From the NCBI RefSeq assembly GCF_003008575.1, contig NZ_CP027667.1:310001-374000 (forward strand): a stretch of 64,000 nucleotides of DNA, written 5' to 3'. Shown piece by piece: positions 1 to 10,212 of this stretch. How positions within the stretch are numbered: the first letter of the stretch is position 1; each line of letters starts with the position of its first letter. Under the pieces are notes generated by a model that saw only the letters and a program-made list of their open reading frames with translations, ran no database searches and was not told where the DNA came from. The stretch is from Melaminivora suipulveris (lineage in GTDB: Bacteria; Pseudomonadota; Gammaproteobacteria; Burkholderiales; Burkholderiaceae_C). The position numbers and the translations under genes are program-made.

Positions 1-26
1 CGCACTCTTGCACAAGGTTGCCCCGC

Positions 27-618
27 ATGGCTGATGTCGCCTTTTCCATCTGCGTCTACCTGGGCTCGCGCCCCGGCGACAACCCGCGTTTTGCCGACGC
101 CGCCCGCGCCGTCGGCCGCTTCATCGGCCGGCACGGCGGCCAGTTGGTCTACGGCGGCGGGCGCAGCGGCCTGATGGGCACGGTGGCCGAGGCGACACGG
201 CTGGCCGGCGGCCGCGTGGTGGGCGTGATCCCCCAGTCGCTGGTGGACAAGGAACTGGCCAACCACCTGTGCGACGAGCTGCACATCGTCAAGAACATGC
301 ACGAGCGCAAGGCCATGATGGCCGAGCGCAGCGACGCCTTCGTGGCGCTGCCCGGCGGCATCGGCACGCTGGAGGAGCTGTTCGAGGTCTGGACCTGGCG
401 CCAGCTTGGCTACCACGACAAGCCGGTGGGGCTGCTGGACGTGGACGGCTATTACGGTGCGCTGCTGGACTTCCTGCGCCACAGCGTGGCCAACGGCCTG
501 ATGGGCGAGTGGCAGATGGGGCTGGTCAGCGCGGGCGACGATGTGGACACCCTGCTGACCGACCTGGTCGAGCAGGCCGGCGCCCGCAGAAACGGCCAGC
601 CGCCGCTACGCAGCGTGA

Positions 619-623
<5 letters not shown>
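27..623 (+). CDS. LOG family protein (TIGR00730 Rossmann fold)
   Basis: Encodes about 198 residues. It carries the LOG/lysine-decarboxylase-like signature: a Gly-rich YGGGRSGLMG loop near residue 40 and PGGIGTLEELFEVW near residue 110. Characterised family members cleave nucleoside 5'-monophosphates to free base and ribose 5-phosphate (cytokinin-activating type); the substrate here is not shown. The ATG at 27 is preferred over the in-frame TTG at 18 because AAGG at 14-17 sits at ribosome-binding distance from it. It converges on the PII gene with only 7 bp between stops. Confidence 0.9.
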
Positions 624-1251
<628 letters not shown>

Positions 1252-2712
1252 ATGGCACATGACGGCACACGCACGCTGACCATCCTGCAGATCAACGACA
1301 CGCACGGCTATCTGGAGCCGCACCAGGAAATGTTCCGCAAGGGCGACCGGCTGGAGCACCGAGTCGTGGGCGGCTACGCCCGCATCAAGGGCTACTTCGA
1401 GCAGGTGCGCGCCGAGCGCGGCGCGGGCTCCGTCATCGCCCTGGACAACGGCGACACGTTGCATGGCACCTACGCGGCCGTGCATTCCAAGGGCGAGGCC
1501 TTCGTGGAGCCGCTCAACGCCCTGGGCCTGGACGCCTGGACCGTGCACTGGGACTTCGTCTACGGCCCAGAGCAGCTGCAGCGCATCACCGGGCGCCTGG
1601 ACTATCCGCTGCTGGCCTGCAACTGCCACCGCAAGAGCAGCGACGAACTGCCGTTTGCGCCCTGGCTGCTGCTGGAGCGCGGCGGCGTGAAGGTGGGCGT
1701 GATCGGCATCGCCGCCTACATCATCGACAAGACCTTCCCCGAGCACGCCAGCGAAGGCCTGTACTTCACCCTGGGCCGGCACGAGCTGCCGCGCCACATC
1801 CGCCACCTGCGCGAGCACGAGGGCGCCGAGCTGATCGTGGTGCTGTCGCACCTGGGCTTCCCGCAGGAGTGCAAGCTGGCCAGCGAGGTCGACGGCATCG
1901 ACATCCTGCTCAGCGGCCACACGCACAACCGCATGCACCAGCCGGTGCAGGTCAACGGCGCGACCATCATCCAGTCCGGCTGCCACGCCTCCTTTATCGG
2001 CCGGCTGGACGTGGAGCTGGCGCCGGGCGAGAAGCCGCGCATCACGCACCAGCTCGTCACGCTGGAGGGCGACGTGCCGCAGGACGCGCAAATGCAGCAG
2101 ATGGTCGACGCTATCTACGCTCCGCACCGCGCCATGCTGGACGAGGTGGTCGGCGAGGCCGCAGGCGACCTGAACCGCTACACCACGCTGGAATCGACCA
2201 TGGACAACCTGCTGCTGGACGCCATCGCCAGCGCCGCAGGCACCGAGTTGGCGTTCTCCAATGGCTGGCGCTACGGCGCGCCGGTGCCGGCGGGCGCCGA
2301 GCTGACCATGAACGATTTGTGGAACATCATCCCGACCAACCCGCCGGTGGAGACCAACGAGCTGACCGGCGCCGAGCTGCGGGACATGATGGAGGACAAC
2401 CTGGAAAAGACCTTCTCCGCCGACGCCTACCAGCAGATGGGCGGCTTCGTGAAGCGCTGCCGCGGCGTCAACATCTTCTTCAAGATCGAAAACGCCGCCG
2501 GCCTGCGCATCCAGGAATTCTTCGTGCAAGGCGAGCCGCTGCGACCGGACAAAACTTATCTGGCGGCTTTCGTGACTGCACAGGGCGTGCCCAAGAAATA
2601 CGGCCGCAACCGCCGCCGCGTCGGCATCGACGCCGTCGAAGCGCTGCGACGCCACGTCCAGGCGCATCGGCCCGTGCGTGCCCCGCTGCGCGGCACGGTC
2701 GTGGCAGTCTGA
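1252..2712 (+). CDS. Metallophosphoesterase / 5'-nucleotidase (UshA-like)
   Basis: 486 residues with an N-terminal calcineurin-like phosphoesterase domain and a C-terminal 5'-nucleotidase domain. Metal-site motifs are INDTHG (residues ~15-20), DNGDTLHG (~65) and SGHTHNR (~220); the substrate-side NGWRYG motif is near residue 340. No signal peptide is visible, whereas UshA is periplasmic, so this copy may be cytoplasmic. The motif expected as GNHEFDYG reads VHWDFVYG: the His is kept and the metal-binding Asn is lost. A strong GGAGGA precedes the ATG. The substrate is unknown. Confidence 0.85.
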   Translation: MAHDGTRTLTILQINDTHGYLEPHQEMFRKGDRLEHRVVGGYARIKGYFEQVRAERGAGSVIALDNGDTLHGTYAAVHSKGEAFVEPLNALGLDAWTVHWDFVYGPEQLQRITGRLDYPLLACNCHRKSSDELPFAPWLLLERGGVKVGVIGIAAYIIDKTFPEHASEGLYFTLGRHELPRHIRHLREHEGAELIVVLSHLGFPQECKLASEVDGIDILLSGHTHNRMHQPVQVNGATIIQSGCHASFIGRLDVELAPGEKPRITHQLVTLEGDVPQDAQMQQMVDAIYAPHRAMLDEVVGEAAGDLNRYTTLESTMDNLLLDAIASAAGTELAFSNGWRYGAPVPAGAELTMNDLWNIIPTNPPVETNELTGAELRDMMEDNLEKTFSADAYQQMGGFVKRCRGVNIFFKIENAAGLRIQEFFVQGEPLRPDKTYLAAFVTAQGVPKKYGRNRRRVGIDAVEALRRHVQAHRPVRAPLRGTVVAV

Positions 2713-2729
2713 GGGATAGCCTGCGCGCG

Positions 2730-3899
2730 ATGAGACTTGCACTGCATCACGGCGCCAGCGAGGTCGACGCCGCCGCCTGGGACGCGCTGCTGGCGCGCCA
2801 GCCGCACCCCACGCCCTTCATGCGCCACGCGTACCTGGCCGCGCTGGAGGCCAGCGGCAGCGCCGTGCCCGCCACCGGCTGGGCGCCCGTCTATTTCACG
2901 CTCACGCAGGACGGCCATCTGCGTGCCGCCTGCGTGGTCTATCTCAAGTCCCACTCACGCGGCGAATACGTGTTCGATTGGGCCTGGGCCGACGCCTATG
3001 CGCGCCACGGCCTGCCCTACTACCCCAAGGGCGTGCTGGCGGTGCCCTTCACGCCGGTGCCCGGCACGCGTCTGCTGGCGCTGGACGACGCGGCGCGGGC
3101 AGCGCTGTTGCAACAAGTGTTGCAGTGGGCCACGGGGCAAGGCCTGTCGTCGCTGCATCTGCTGTTCGGCGCCGACGAAGATCTGGCAGTCGCCCAGCGC
3201 TGCGGCCTGATGCTGCGCCACACGGTGCAGTTCCACTGGCGCAACGCACGGCCGGCAGATGGCACGCCATTCGCCAACTTCGACGACTTCCTGGCCAGCC
3301 TGAACCAGGACAAGCGCAAGAAGATCCGCCAGGAGCGCCGGCGCGTGCAGAGCGCCGATATCGAATTCCGCGTGCTGCGCGGCAGCGACATCACGCCCCA
3401 GGACTGGGATTTCTTCTACCGCTGCTACGAGCGCACCTACCTGGAGCACGGCAATCCGCCCTACCTCAAGCGCGAGTTCTTCGCCCTCATGGCCGAGAAC
3501 ATGCCAGATGCCTGGCTGCTGTTCATCGCGCGCCACGGCGGGCGCGACATTGCCGCCAGCCTGGTGGCGCTGGGACCGTCAAGCGAGCCGGGCGGCCTGG
3601 TCGCCTATGGGCGCTACTGGGGCGCGCTGGCGCGCGTCGATTGCCTGCACTTCGAGGCCTGCTACTACCAGCCCATCGCCTGGTGCATCGCGCAGGGCGT
3701 GCAGCGCTTCGAGGGCGGCGCGCAGGGCGAGCACAAGATGGCGCGCGCGCTGCTGCCGGTGCAGGCCAGCAGCGCGCACTGGCTGGCGCATCCGGCATTC
3801 GCCGAGGCGGTGGAGCGCTTCCTGGCGCGCGAGGGCCAGGCCGTCGACGGCTACCTGGACGAGCTGCAGTCGCGCAGCCCGTTTCGCCGGGCGAACTGA
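2730..3899 (+). CDS. GNAT-type protein of the PF04339 (FemAB-like) family
   Basis: 389 residues, starting at ATG 2730 only 17 bp after the 5'-nucleotidase stop, so probably co-transcribed. It matches the proteobacterial family called peptidogalycan biosynthesis/recognition or DUF482: N-terminal HPTPFMRHAYLAALEAS, central LNQDKRKKIRQERR, and C-terminal RFEGGAQGEHKMARAL. Related FemAB-fold proteins transfer aminoacyl or acyl groups. No substrate is established for this family. Confidence 0.8.
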   Translation: MRLALHHGASEVDAAAWDALLARQPHPTPFMRHAYLAALEASGSAVPATGWAPVYFTLTQDGHLRAACVVYLKSHSRGEYVFDWAWADAYARHGLPYYPKGVLAVPFTPVPGTRLLALDDAARAALLQQVLQWATGQGLSSLHLLFGADEDLAVAQRCGLMLRHTVQFHWRNARPADGTPFANFDDFLASLNQDKRKKIRQERRRVQSADIEFRVLRGSDITPQDWDFFYRCYERTYLEHGNPPYLKREFFALMAENMPDAWLLFIARHGGRDIAASLVALGPSSEPGGLVAYGRYWGALARVDCLHFEACYYQPIAWCIAQGVQRFEGGAQGEHKMARALLPVQASSAHWLAHPAFAEAVERFLAREGQAVDGYLDELQSRSPFRRAN

Positions 3900-3915
3900 T
3901 GCCAGGGAGCGCGGC

Positions 3916-4419
3916 TCAGTTGCGTGCCGCGTCGCGCAGCAGGCCCAGTTCAGCGCCGCTCAGGAGCGCTTCGATGTCCACCACGATCAGCATGCGGTCG
4001 CCCAGCGTGGCGATGCCGCGCACGAAGGATGCGTCCATCTGCCCCGCGAACTGCGGCGCCGGCTTGATGGCGTCGGCGGGCAGCGCGACCACATCGGCCA
4101 CGGCATCGACCACGGCGCCCAGCACCGTGCCGCCCACGTTCAGGATGATGACCACCGTGAAATCGGTGTACTGCGCCTGCTCGCAGCCGAGTTTGAGGCG
4201 CAGATCGACGATGGGCACGATCACGCCGCGCAGGTCGATCACGCCCTTGATGAACTCGGGCGCGTGCGCCAGCCGCGTTGGCTGCTCGTAGGAGCGGATT
4301 TCCTGAACCCGCAGGATGTCGATGCCGTATTCCTCGCCGCCCAGGCGGAAGGTGAGGTACTCGGCCACGCTGGCCGCCGCCGTGCGCGGCGCAGATCGGG
4401 AGGCGGACGAGGTCAGCAT
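3916..4419 (-). CDS. cheW: Chemotaxis coupling protein CheW
   Basis: 167 residues with a single CheW domain: YLTFRLGGEEYGIDILRVQEI (~18-38), KGVIDLRGVIVPIVDLR (~60-76) and a C-terminal LIVVDIEALL. CheW links chemoreceptors to the kinase CheA. The start at 4419 is preferred over upstream codons because the domain begins soon after and AAGGA lies about 10 bases before it. No cheA, receptor or flagellar gene is in the window, so this is a solitary copy that may serve a chemotaxis array or a type IV pilus (PilI-like) system elsewhere. Confidence 0.88.
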   Translation of the reverse strand: MLTSSASRSAPRTAAASVAEYLTFRLGGEEYGIDILRVQEIRSYEQPTRLAHAPEFIKGVIDLRGVIVPIVDLRLKLGCEQAQYTDFTVVIILNVGGTVLGAVVDAVADVVALPADAIKPAPQFAGQMDASFVRGIATLGDRMLIVVDIEALLSGAELGLLRDAARN

Positions 4420-4537
4420 GGCGCGGTGTTCCTTGGATAAAGCCTTGTGGAAGGCCGGGCCGGCAGCATAGCAGCCCCGCCCGGCAGGCGCCCCGCAAGG
4501 GGGCGCCGCCGGCCCCGGATTTCGGGAAATTTCAACC

Positions 4538-4592
4538 AAAAAGGCCGTCAGCCGGCGTCAAACAAGCGCAGACAGCTATATTTTTGATAGCG
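4538..4592 (-). repeat. Dispersed repeat copy A, directly after the ppa stop
   Basis: Minus-strand reading: AT-rich palindrome CTATCAAAAATATAG, then GCGCTTGTTTGACGCCGGCT and GACGGCCTTTTT. The GCCGGCTGACGGC stem with its T-run could act as the ppa terminator. Confidence 0.7.
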
Positions 4593-5129
4593 TCAACCCT
4601 GTGCCTTGGCGTAGTTGGCCACGCCGTCCATGATTTCCTTGTGCGCGGCCTCCACGCCGTCCCAGCCCAGCACCTTGACCCACTTGCCCTCTTCCAGGTC
4701 CTTGTAGTGCTCGAAGAAATGGGTGATGGATTTCAGGCGCATCTCGTTGACGTCTTCCACGCTCTTCCAGCTGTCGTACATCTTGAGCACCTTGCTGGTC
4801 GGCACGGCCAGCACCTTGCCGTCCACGCCGGCCTCGTCTTCCATCTTCAGGATGCCCAGGGCGCGGCAGGGCACGACCACGCCGGGCAGCAGCGGATACG
4901 GGGTGATGACCAGCACGTCGACCGGGTCGCCATCGCCCGACAGCGTCTGCGGCACGTAGCCGTAGTTGCAGGGGTAGTACATGGCCACCGTCAGGAAGCG
5001 GTCCACGAACACGGCGCCGGATTCCTTGTCCACTTCGTACTTGATGGGGTCGGATTCGGCCGGAATCTCGACCACGACGTTGAAGGATTCGGGCAGCTTG
5101 GTGCCGGGCGTGACTGTGTTCAGCGACAT
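4593..5129 (-). CDS. ppa: Inorganic pyrophosphatase
   Basis: 178 residues, normal for a family I soluble pyrophosphatase, which hydrolyses PPi to two phosphates and drives biosynthetic reactions. Motifs include [12 protein letters not shown] (~55-66) and the metal-binding [10 protein letters not shown] (~67-77) with its conserved Asp residues, then KVLGWDG near the C-terminus. The start MSLNTVTPG at 5129 fits family length. It has its own region between cheW and a divergent aldehyde dehydrogenase gene, with TAAAAT on the minus strand near 5190 as a possible -10 box. Confidence 0.95.
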   Translation of the reverse strand: MSLNTVTPGTKLPESFNVVVEIPAESDPIKYEVDKESGAVFVDRFLTVAMYYPCNYGYVPQTLSGDGDPVDVLVITPYPLLPGVVVPCRALGILKMEDEAGVDGKVLAVPTSKVLKMYDSWKSVEDVNEMRLKSITHFFEHYKDLEEGKWVKVLGWDGVEAAHKEIMDGVANYAKAQG

Positions 5130-5258
5130 GATGTTGGGAGGGAGTGGGAAAAGGATGGCAGCGGGCCGGGCCCGCTGCGCGGCTGGCGATTTTAGGCGCA
5201 GCCGCTTGCGCCGACCTTGCGCGCCACCTGCGCGACTGCATGTCGCGCGCGGCTGCCG

Positions 5259-5264
5259 CACAAT
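5259..5264 (+). promoter_or_regulatory. -10-like box CACAAT, leaderless-type
   Basis: CACAAT ends 7 bases before the aldehyde dehydrogenase ATG and there is no Shine-Dalgarno sequence between them. Transcription starting 6-8 bases downstream would begin at or next to the start codon. Confidence 0.4.
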
Positions 5265-5271
5265 CGTGGCC

Positions 5272-6705
5272 ATGCAACTGCACTACATCGCCAACGCCGG
5301 GGCCGTCTCCACCTCGGGCCGCACCATCGCGGTGATCGACCCTTCGGACGGCCAGCCCTTCGACGAAATCCAGCGCGGCACGCCCGAGGACATCGACGCC
5401 GCGGTGCGCGCCGCGCGCCATTGCTTCGACAGCGTCTTTAGCCGCATGGCGCCGGCCGAGCGCGGCCGGCTGCTGGCCCGGCTGTCGGCGCGCATCGCCG
5501 AACACGCCGACGAGCTGGCCGCTCTGGAGCAGCGCGACTGCGGCAAGCCCACGCGCCAGGCGCGTGCCGACGTGCAGGCGCTGGTGCGCTACTTCGAGTT
5601 CTACGCCGGCGCCTGCGACAAGCTGCACGGCGAGACCATCCCCTACCAAGACGGCTACAGCGTGCTGACCTGGCGCGAACCGCATGGCGTGACCGGCCAC
5701 ATCGTGCCGTGGAACTACCCGATGCAGATCTTCGGGCGCTGCGTCGGCGCGGCGCTGGCCGCTGGCAACGTCTGCGTGGTGAAACCCGCCGAGGACGCCT
5801 GCCTGTCGCTGCTGCGCGTGGCGCAGCTGGCGGCTGACGTGGGCTTTCCAGCGGGCGCTTTGAACATCGTCACCGGCTACGGCCATGAAGTCGGCGACGC
5901 GCTGGCGCGCCATCCCGGCGTGCAACACATCAGCTTCACCGGCAGCCCGCGCATCGGCACGCTGATCCAGCAGGCCGCCGCCGAGCGCCATTGCCCGGTG
6001 ACGCTGGAGCTGGGCGGCAAGAGCCCGCAGATCGTCTTCGCCGATGCCGACCTGGATGCGGCCGTGCCGGCCATCATCAACGCCATCGTGCAAAACGCCG
6101 GCCAGACCTGCTCGGCCGGCTCGCGCCTGCTGGTCGAGGCCTCGCTTTATGAAAGCCTGCTGGAGCGCCTGGCCACGGCCTTTGAGGGCCTGCGCGTGGG
6201 CCCGGCCGCCATGGACCTGGACGTCGGCCCGCTGATCCGCCAGACTCAGCAGCAGCGCGTGTGGGATTTTCTCTCTGACGCCCAGGCCGCCGGCATCCCC
6301 ATGGTCGCCCAGGGCACGGTGGTGGACGAGGCGCCGCAGGCGGGCTTCTATCAGGCGCCGACGCTGTTGCGCGACGTGCCGCCGGAGCACCGCCTGGCGC
6401 AGGAGGAAGTTTTCGGCCCGGTCCTGGCCGCCATGCCCTTTGGCGACGAACAGCACGCCGTGCAACTGGCCAACGCCACGCGTTTCGGCCTGGTGGCAGG
6501 CGTGTGGACGCGCGATGGCGCGCGCCAGCTGCGCATGGCCCGCGCCGTGGCCAGCGGCCAGGTCTTCATCAACAACTACGGCGCCGGCGGCGGCGTGGAG
6601 CTGCCGTTTGGCGGCATCAAGTCCAGCGGCCACGGCCGCGAGAAGGGCTTCGAGGCGCTGTACGGCTTCACCACGCTGAAGACCGTCGCCATCCGCCACG
6701 GCTGA
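5272..6705 (+). CDS. NAD(P)-dependent aldehyde dehydrogenase
   Basis: 477 residues, typical ALDH superfamily length. The oxyanion/cofactor motif VPWNYPMQI is near residue 145, the general-base region LELGGKSPQ near 245, and the catalytic Cys lies in [12 protein letters not shown] near 280. The C-terminal [16 protein letters not shown] is also standard. The enzyme oxidises an aldehyde to the acid. It most resembles the betaine/amino-aldehyde branch, but no neighbour reveals the substrate. The gene is divergent from ppa. Confidence 0.9.
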   Translation: MQLHYIANAGAVSTSGRTIAVIDPSDGQPFDEIQRGTPEDIDAAVRAARHCFDSVFSRMAPAERGRLLARLSARIAEHADELAALEQRDCGKPTRQARADVQALVRYFEFYAGACDKLHGETIPYQDGYSVLTWREPHGVTGHIVPWNYPMQIFGRCVGAALAAGNVCVVKPAEDACLSLLRVAQLAADVGFPAGALNIVTGYGHEVGDALARHPGVQHISFTGSPRIGTLIQQAAAERHCPVTLELGGKSPQIVFADADLDAAVPAIINAIVQNAGQTCSAGSRLLVEASLYESLLERLATAFEGLRVGPAAMDLDVGPLIRQTQQQRVWDFLSDAQAAGIPMVAQGTVVDEAPQAGFYQAPTLLRDVPPEHRLAQEEVFGPVLAAMPFGDEQHAVQLANATRFGLVAGVWTRDGARQLRMARAVASGQVFINNYGAGGGVELPFGGIKSSGHGREKGFEALYGFTTLKTVAIRHG

Positions 6706-6790
6706 CGGCTCGCGGCCCACGCGCCGCCGCCCGATCCACGATATTTATCCGCGGCAGGCCCCTGCCGCGCCATCCGGTTTTTCTCATCCC

Positions 6791-7342
6791 ATGCCCCTGT
6801 CAGCACCCGTTTCCCGCACGCTGCGGCACACACGCCGCGTCACCTACCACGGCTACCACCGGGAGGATGGCCTGTGGGACATCGAAGGCGAGCTGCACGA
6901 CAGCAAGACGCGCGCCCTGCCCTCGCTCACCCGGCCCGGCCAGGAGCGCCCCGCCGGCACCGCCATCCACCACATGTGGCTGCGCGTGACGGTGGACACC
7001 CGGCTGGTGGTGCAGGCCATCGAATCCAGCATGGACGCGCACCCGCTGGGCGGCTGCACCGCCGCGCAGGAAGCGCTGCAGACGATGGTCGGCGCCTGCA
7101 TGGCGCGCGGCTGGCGCAAGGCCATCCAGGCCAACCTGGGCGGCGTCGCAGGCTGCACGCATCTGCGCGAGCTGCTGTTCAACCTGGCCACGGCCGCCTT
7201 CCAGTCGGTCGAAGGCGTCTTCGAGGGCCAGGACGGTCAAGCACCCGCGCACCTGGACCAGTGCACCGGCTGGGACATGGCCGGCGATGGCGTGCGCCTG
7301 CACTACCCGCAGTTCTATCGCCAGCCCGAGACGGCGCGCTGA
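6791..7342 (+). CDS. DUF2889 family protein
   Basis: 183 residues matching the DUF2889 pattern: RTLRHTRRVTYHGYHREDGLWDIEG at the start, IHHMWLRVTVD near residue 58, and GGVAGCTHLRELL near 115. The function is unknown. The conserved His and Cys residues (HHMW, GCTH) could bind metal, but that is inference. No clear ribosome-binding site precedes the ATG. It lies 85 bp after the aldehyde dehydrogenase on the same strand. Confidence 0.85.
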   Translation: MPLSAPVSRTLRHTRRVTYHGYHREDGLWDIEGELHDSKTRALPSLTRPGQERPAGTAIHHMWLRVTVDTRLVVQAIESSMDAHPLGGCTAAQEALQTMVGACMARGWRKAIQANLGGVAGCTHLRELLFNLATAAFQSVEGVFEGQDGQAPAHLDQCTGWDMAGDGVRLHYPQFYRQPETAR

Positions 7343-7420
7343 CGCGGACACGCCCTGCTCCGGCTTTGACGCGCATCAAGGGCGCATGCCCTGAAATGCG
7401 TGCGTGCAATGGGCCTGCGG

Positions 7421-7426
7421 CACAAT
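7421..7426 (+). promoter_or_regulatory. -10-like box CACAAT before moaA
   Basis: CACAAT is followed 6 bases later by the moaA ATG, with no Shine-Dalgarno sequence. Same arrangement as at several other genes here. Confidence 0.4.
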
Positions 7427-7432
7427 TTGCCC

Positions 7433-8578
7433 ATGGCTGAACGTGTCATCCCGATCGTGGACCAGCGCTCCCGGCTGCTGACGCCCCAGGTGTCGGCGAC
7501 GCCGGGCGCGCCCGCCAGCGGCACGCTGCTGGACACCCGCGGCCGCCCATTGCGCGACCTGCGCATCAGCGTGACGGACCGCTGCAACTTCCGCTGCAGC
7601 TACTGCATGCCCAAGGAAGTGTTCGACAAGCACTATCGCTACCTGCCGCACAGCGACCTGCTGAGCTTCGAGGAAATCACCCGCGTTGCGCGCCTGTGCA
7701 TGGCGCACGGCGTGCGCAAGATCCGCCTGACCGGCGGCGAGCCCCTGCTGCGCAAGGACCTGGAACGGCTGGTGGAGCAGCTCGCTGCGCTGCGCACGGT
7801 GGACGGCCGCGCGCCCGACCTGACGCTGACCACCAACGGCTCGCTGCTGGCGCGCAAGGCGCGGGCGCTCAAGGACGCCGGCCTGTCGCGCGTCACCGTG
7901 AGCCTGGACAGCCTGGACGATGCCATCTTCCGCCGCATGAACGACATGGATTTCCCGGTGGCCGGTGTGCTGGCCGGGATCGAAGCCGCCCAGGCCGCGG
8001 GCCTGGCGCATATCAAGGTCAACATGGTGGTCAAGCGCGGCACCAATGACCACGAGATTCTGGACATGGCGCGGCACTTTCGCGGCACCGGCATCACGCT
8101 GCGCTTCATCGAATACATGGACGTGGGCGCCACCAACGGCTGGCGCATGGACGAGGTGCTGCCCTCGGCCGATGTCATCGCCCGGCTGCAGGCGGCGCTG
8201 CCGCTGGTGCCGCTGGCCGCCACCACGACTGGCGAGACCGCCAGGCGCTGGGGCTGGGCCGGTGCCGACGGCCGGCACGACCCGGCGCTGGGTGAAGTGG
8301 GCGTGATCAGCAGCGTCACCCAGGCGTTCTGCGGCGATTGCAACCGCGCCCGCCTGTCCATGGAGGGGCGGCTGTACCTGTGCCTGTTCGCCACCCAGGG
8401 CTGGGATCTGCGCAGCCTGCTGCGCGGCGGTGCCAGCGACGCGCAGATCGAGGGCGCGATTGCCGATATCTGGGGCCAGCGTACCGACCGCTACTCGGAA
8501 CTGCGCGCCAGCCTGCCGCCGGACGCCGGTGGCGAGGGTGGCCGCAAGCGCATCGAGATGAGCTACATCGGTGGCTGA
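7433..8578 (+). CDS. moaA: GTP 3',8-cyclase MoaA
   Basis: 381 residues. Radical-SAM enzyme for the first step of molybdopterin synthesis. The N-terminal cluster motif is CNFRCSYC (CxxxCxxC, ~58-65) with GGEPLLR following. The C-terminal cluster has [19 protein letters not shown], with three Cys residues for the second 4Fe-4S site. It ends in SYIGG, the Gly-Gly tail needed by MoaA. The ATG at 7433 fits the family start; the upstream in-frame GTG at 7400 would add 11 residues. mobA follows 21 bp downstream. Confidence 0.95.
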   Translation: MAERVIPIVDQRSRLLTPQVSATPGAPASGTLLDTRGRPLRDLRISVTDRCNFRCSYCMPKEVFDKHYRYLPHSDLLSFEEITRVARLCMAHGVRKIRLTGGEPLLRKDLERLVEQLAALRTVDGRAPDLTLTTNGSLLARKARALKDAGLSRVTVSLDSLDDAIFRRMNDMDFPVAGVLAGIEAAQAAGLAHIKVNMVVKRGTNDHEILDMARHFRGTGITLRFIEYMDVGATNGWRMDEVLPSADVIARLQAALPLVPLAATTTGETARRWGWAGADGRHDPALGEVGVISSVTQAFCGDCNRARLSMEGRLYLCLFATQGWDLRSLLRGGASDAQIEGAIADIWGQRTDRYSELRASLPPDAGGEGGRKRIEMSYIGG

Positions 8579-8599
8579 GAGCGTCCGGCCGTTCGCTCG

Positions 8600-9226
8600 A
8601 TGATGCCGGACCGCGACATCACCGCCTTGGTCCTGGCTGGCGGGCGCGGCACGCGCATGGGCGGCGTGGACAAGGGCCTGCAGACCTTCCGTGGCCAGAG
8701 CCTGGCGCTGCACGCGGCGCGGCGCATCCAGCCGCAGGTGGCTGGCGTCATGCTGAACGCCAACCGCCACCTGCACGACTACCGCGCCTTGGGCTGGCCC
8801 GTCTGGCCCGATGCGCAGCCGGATCACCCTGGCCCGCTGTCCGGCTTTGCCGCCGGCCTGGCGCAGTGCCCCACACCATGGCTGCTGGCCCTGCCCTGCG
8901 ACACCCCCCTGTTCCCGTCCGATCTGGCCGTGCGCCTGGCCGAGGCCGCTGCGCAGGCCGATGCGCCCATTGCCATGGCCTGCGCGCCCGATGCCGAGGA
9001 TGGCGGCCGGCTGCGCACCCACGCCGTGTTCTGCCTGATGCGCGTGACGCTGCTCGCCGACCTGCAGGCCTTCATCGACGCCGGCGGACGGCGCGTGCAG
9101 CAATGGAGCGCGCGCCACGGCTGCGCGCTGGCGGTGTTCGACCGGCCGGGCGACGACCCGCAAGCCTTTGCCAACGCCAACACGCTGGCCGAACTGCGCG
9201 CGCTGGAAGCTCTGGCGCTTGGCTGA
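8600..9226 (+). CDS. mobA: Molybdenum cofactor guanylyltransferase MobA
   Basis: 208 residues. Attaches GMP to molybdopterin to form the guanine dinucleotide cofactor used by DMSO-reductase family enzymes. The nucleotide loop is LAGGRGTRMGGVDKGL (~12-27), with PLSGFAAGL and LPCDTPLFP after it, all typical of MobA. Start may be ATG 8600 or the next codon. It sits directly behind moaA, so both probably form one cofactor operon. Confidence 0.93.
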   Translation: MMPDRDITALVLAGGRGTRMGGVDKGLQTFRGQSLALHAARRIQPQVAGVMLNANRHLHDYRALGWPVWPDAQPDHPGPLSGFAAGLAQCPTPWLLALPCDTPLFPSDLAVRLAEAAAQADAPIAMACAPDAEDGGRLRTHAVFCLMRVTLLADLQAFIDAGGRRVQQWSARHGCALAVFDRPGDDPQAFANANTLAELRALEALALG

Positions 9227-9293
9227 CGCGGCGGCGGGTGCGCGGGCTTTAAGCTCGCACGTCAGCCCACCACAGCCAACGACGAGGAACGCC

Positions 9294-9620
9294 ATGCCCT
9301 ACTCCGCCCACCATCTGGAAACCGCCCCCGACCGCGAAGACGTGGACCAGCGCAAGGGCGCCGCCGTGCTCGAATTCGGCACCGCCTGGTGCGGCCACTG
9401 CCAGCGCGCGCAGCCACTGATCGAACAGGCGCTGCGCGATCAGGCGCAGATCGAGCACATCAAGGTCGAGGACGGCCCCGGGCGGCCGCTGGGGCGCAGC
9501 TACAAGGTCAAGCTCTGGCCGACGCTGATCTTTCTGCAGGACGGGCAGGAGGTCGCCCGCGCGGTGCGCCCCCAGACGGCACAGGAGCTCGACGACGCCC
9601 TGGCGCACCTGACCGCCTGA
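9294..9620 (+). CDS. Thioredoxin family protein
   Basis: 108 residues with a thioredoxin fold. The active site is WCGHC in the segment FGTAWCGHCQRA (~27-38), and the cis-Pro region is LWPTLIFLQDG. GHC rather than GPC in the active-site loop suggests a redox potential different from classical thioredoxin. There is no signal peptide, so it is cytoplasmic. GAGGAA ahead of ATG 9294 sets the start. Confidence 0.88.
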   Translation: MPYSAHHLETAPDREDVDQRKGAAVLEFGTAWCGHCQRAQPLIEQALRDQAQIEHIKVEDGPGRPLGRSYKVKLWPTLIFLQDGQEVARAVRPQTAQELDDALAHLTA

Positions 9621-9649
9621 GGGCGCATGCATCGCACAAGCGCGGTGTC

Positions 9650-9705
9650 ACTATCAATTTCATAGCTGCCAACGCTTGATTCACGCCGACTGAGGCCTGA
9701 AAACA
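9650..9705 (+). repeat. Dispersed repeat copy B
   Basis: CTATCAATTTCATAG followed by CTTGATTCACGCCGACTGAG, about 30 bp after the thioredoxin stop. It shares 17 consecutive bases with the copy inside purL. Confidence 0.75.
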
Positions 9706-9730
9706 TCCAAAATCGCGCCGCGCAGGCCCC

Positions 9731-10189
9731 TCAAGCCGCCAGTACCTGGCCCACACCCCGATTGGCCAGTTCATCGGCGCGCTCGTTGCCGGGGTCGCCC
9801 GCGTGGCCACGCACCCAGTGCCACTCGATGCGGTGGCCCGCGCCATGTGCCAATTCGTCCAGCCGCTGCCACAGCTCGATGTTCTTGACCGGCTGGCCAC
9901 CGGCGGTGCGCCAACCCTTTTTCTTCCAGCCGTGGATCCACGAGGTGATGCCCTGGCGCACGTACTGGCTGTCCAGGTACAGCCGCACCTGGCAGGGGCG
10001 CTTCAAGGCCGACAGGCCTTGGATCACCGCCATCAGCTCCATGCGGTTGTTGGTGGTCTGCGCCTCGCCGCCGAACAGTTCTTTTTCCAGCGCGCCGGCG
10101 CGCAGCAGCACGCCCCAGCCGCCGGGGCCGGGATTGCCCTTGCAGGCGCCATCGGTATAGATCACCACTTCGCTCAAATCACTCTCCAT
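9731..10189 (-). CDS. rnhA: Ribonuclease HI
   Basis: 152 residues, normal for RNase HI, which cuts the RNA of RNA-DNA hybrids. All catalytic carboxylates are visible in order: [31 protein letters not shown] and [16 protein letters not shown]. The start could be 10189 or 10201 (MNGS before MESD). It lies 11-23 bp behind a YafS-type methyltransferase, the order seen in E. coli. Confidence 0.95.
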   Translation of the reverse strand: MESDLSEVVIYTDGACKGNPGPGGWGVLLRAGALEKELFGGEAQTTNNRMELMAVIQGLSALKRPCQVRLYLDSQYVRQGITSWIHGWKKKGWRTAGGQPVKNIELWQRLDELAHGAGHRIEWHWVRGHAGDPGNERADELANRGVGQVLAA

Positions 10190-10212
10190 CGAACCATTCA
10201 TCCATTCATTCT

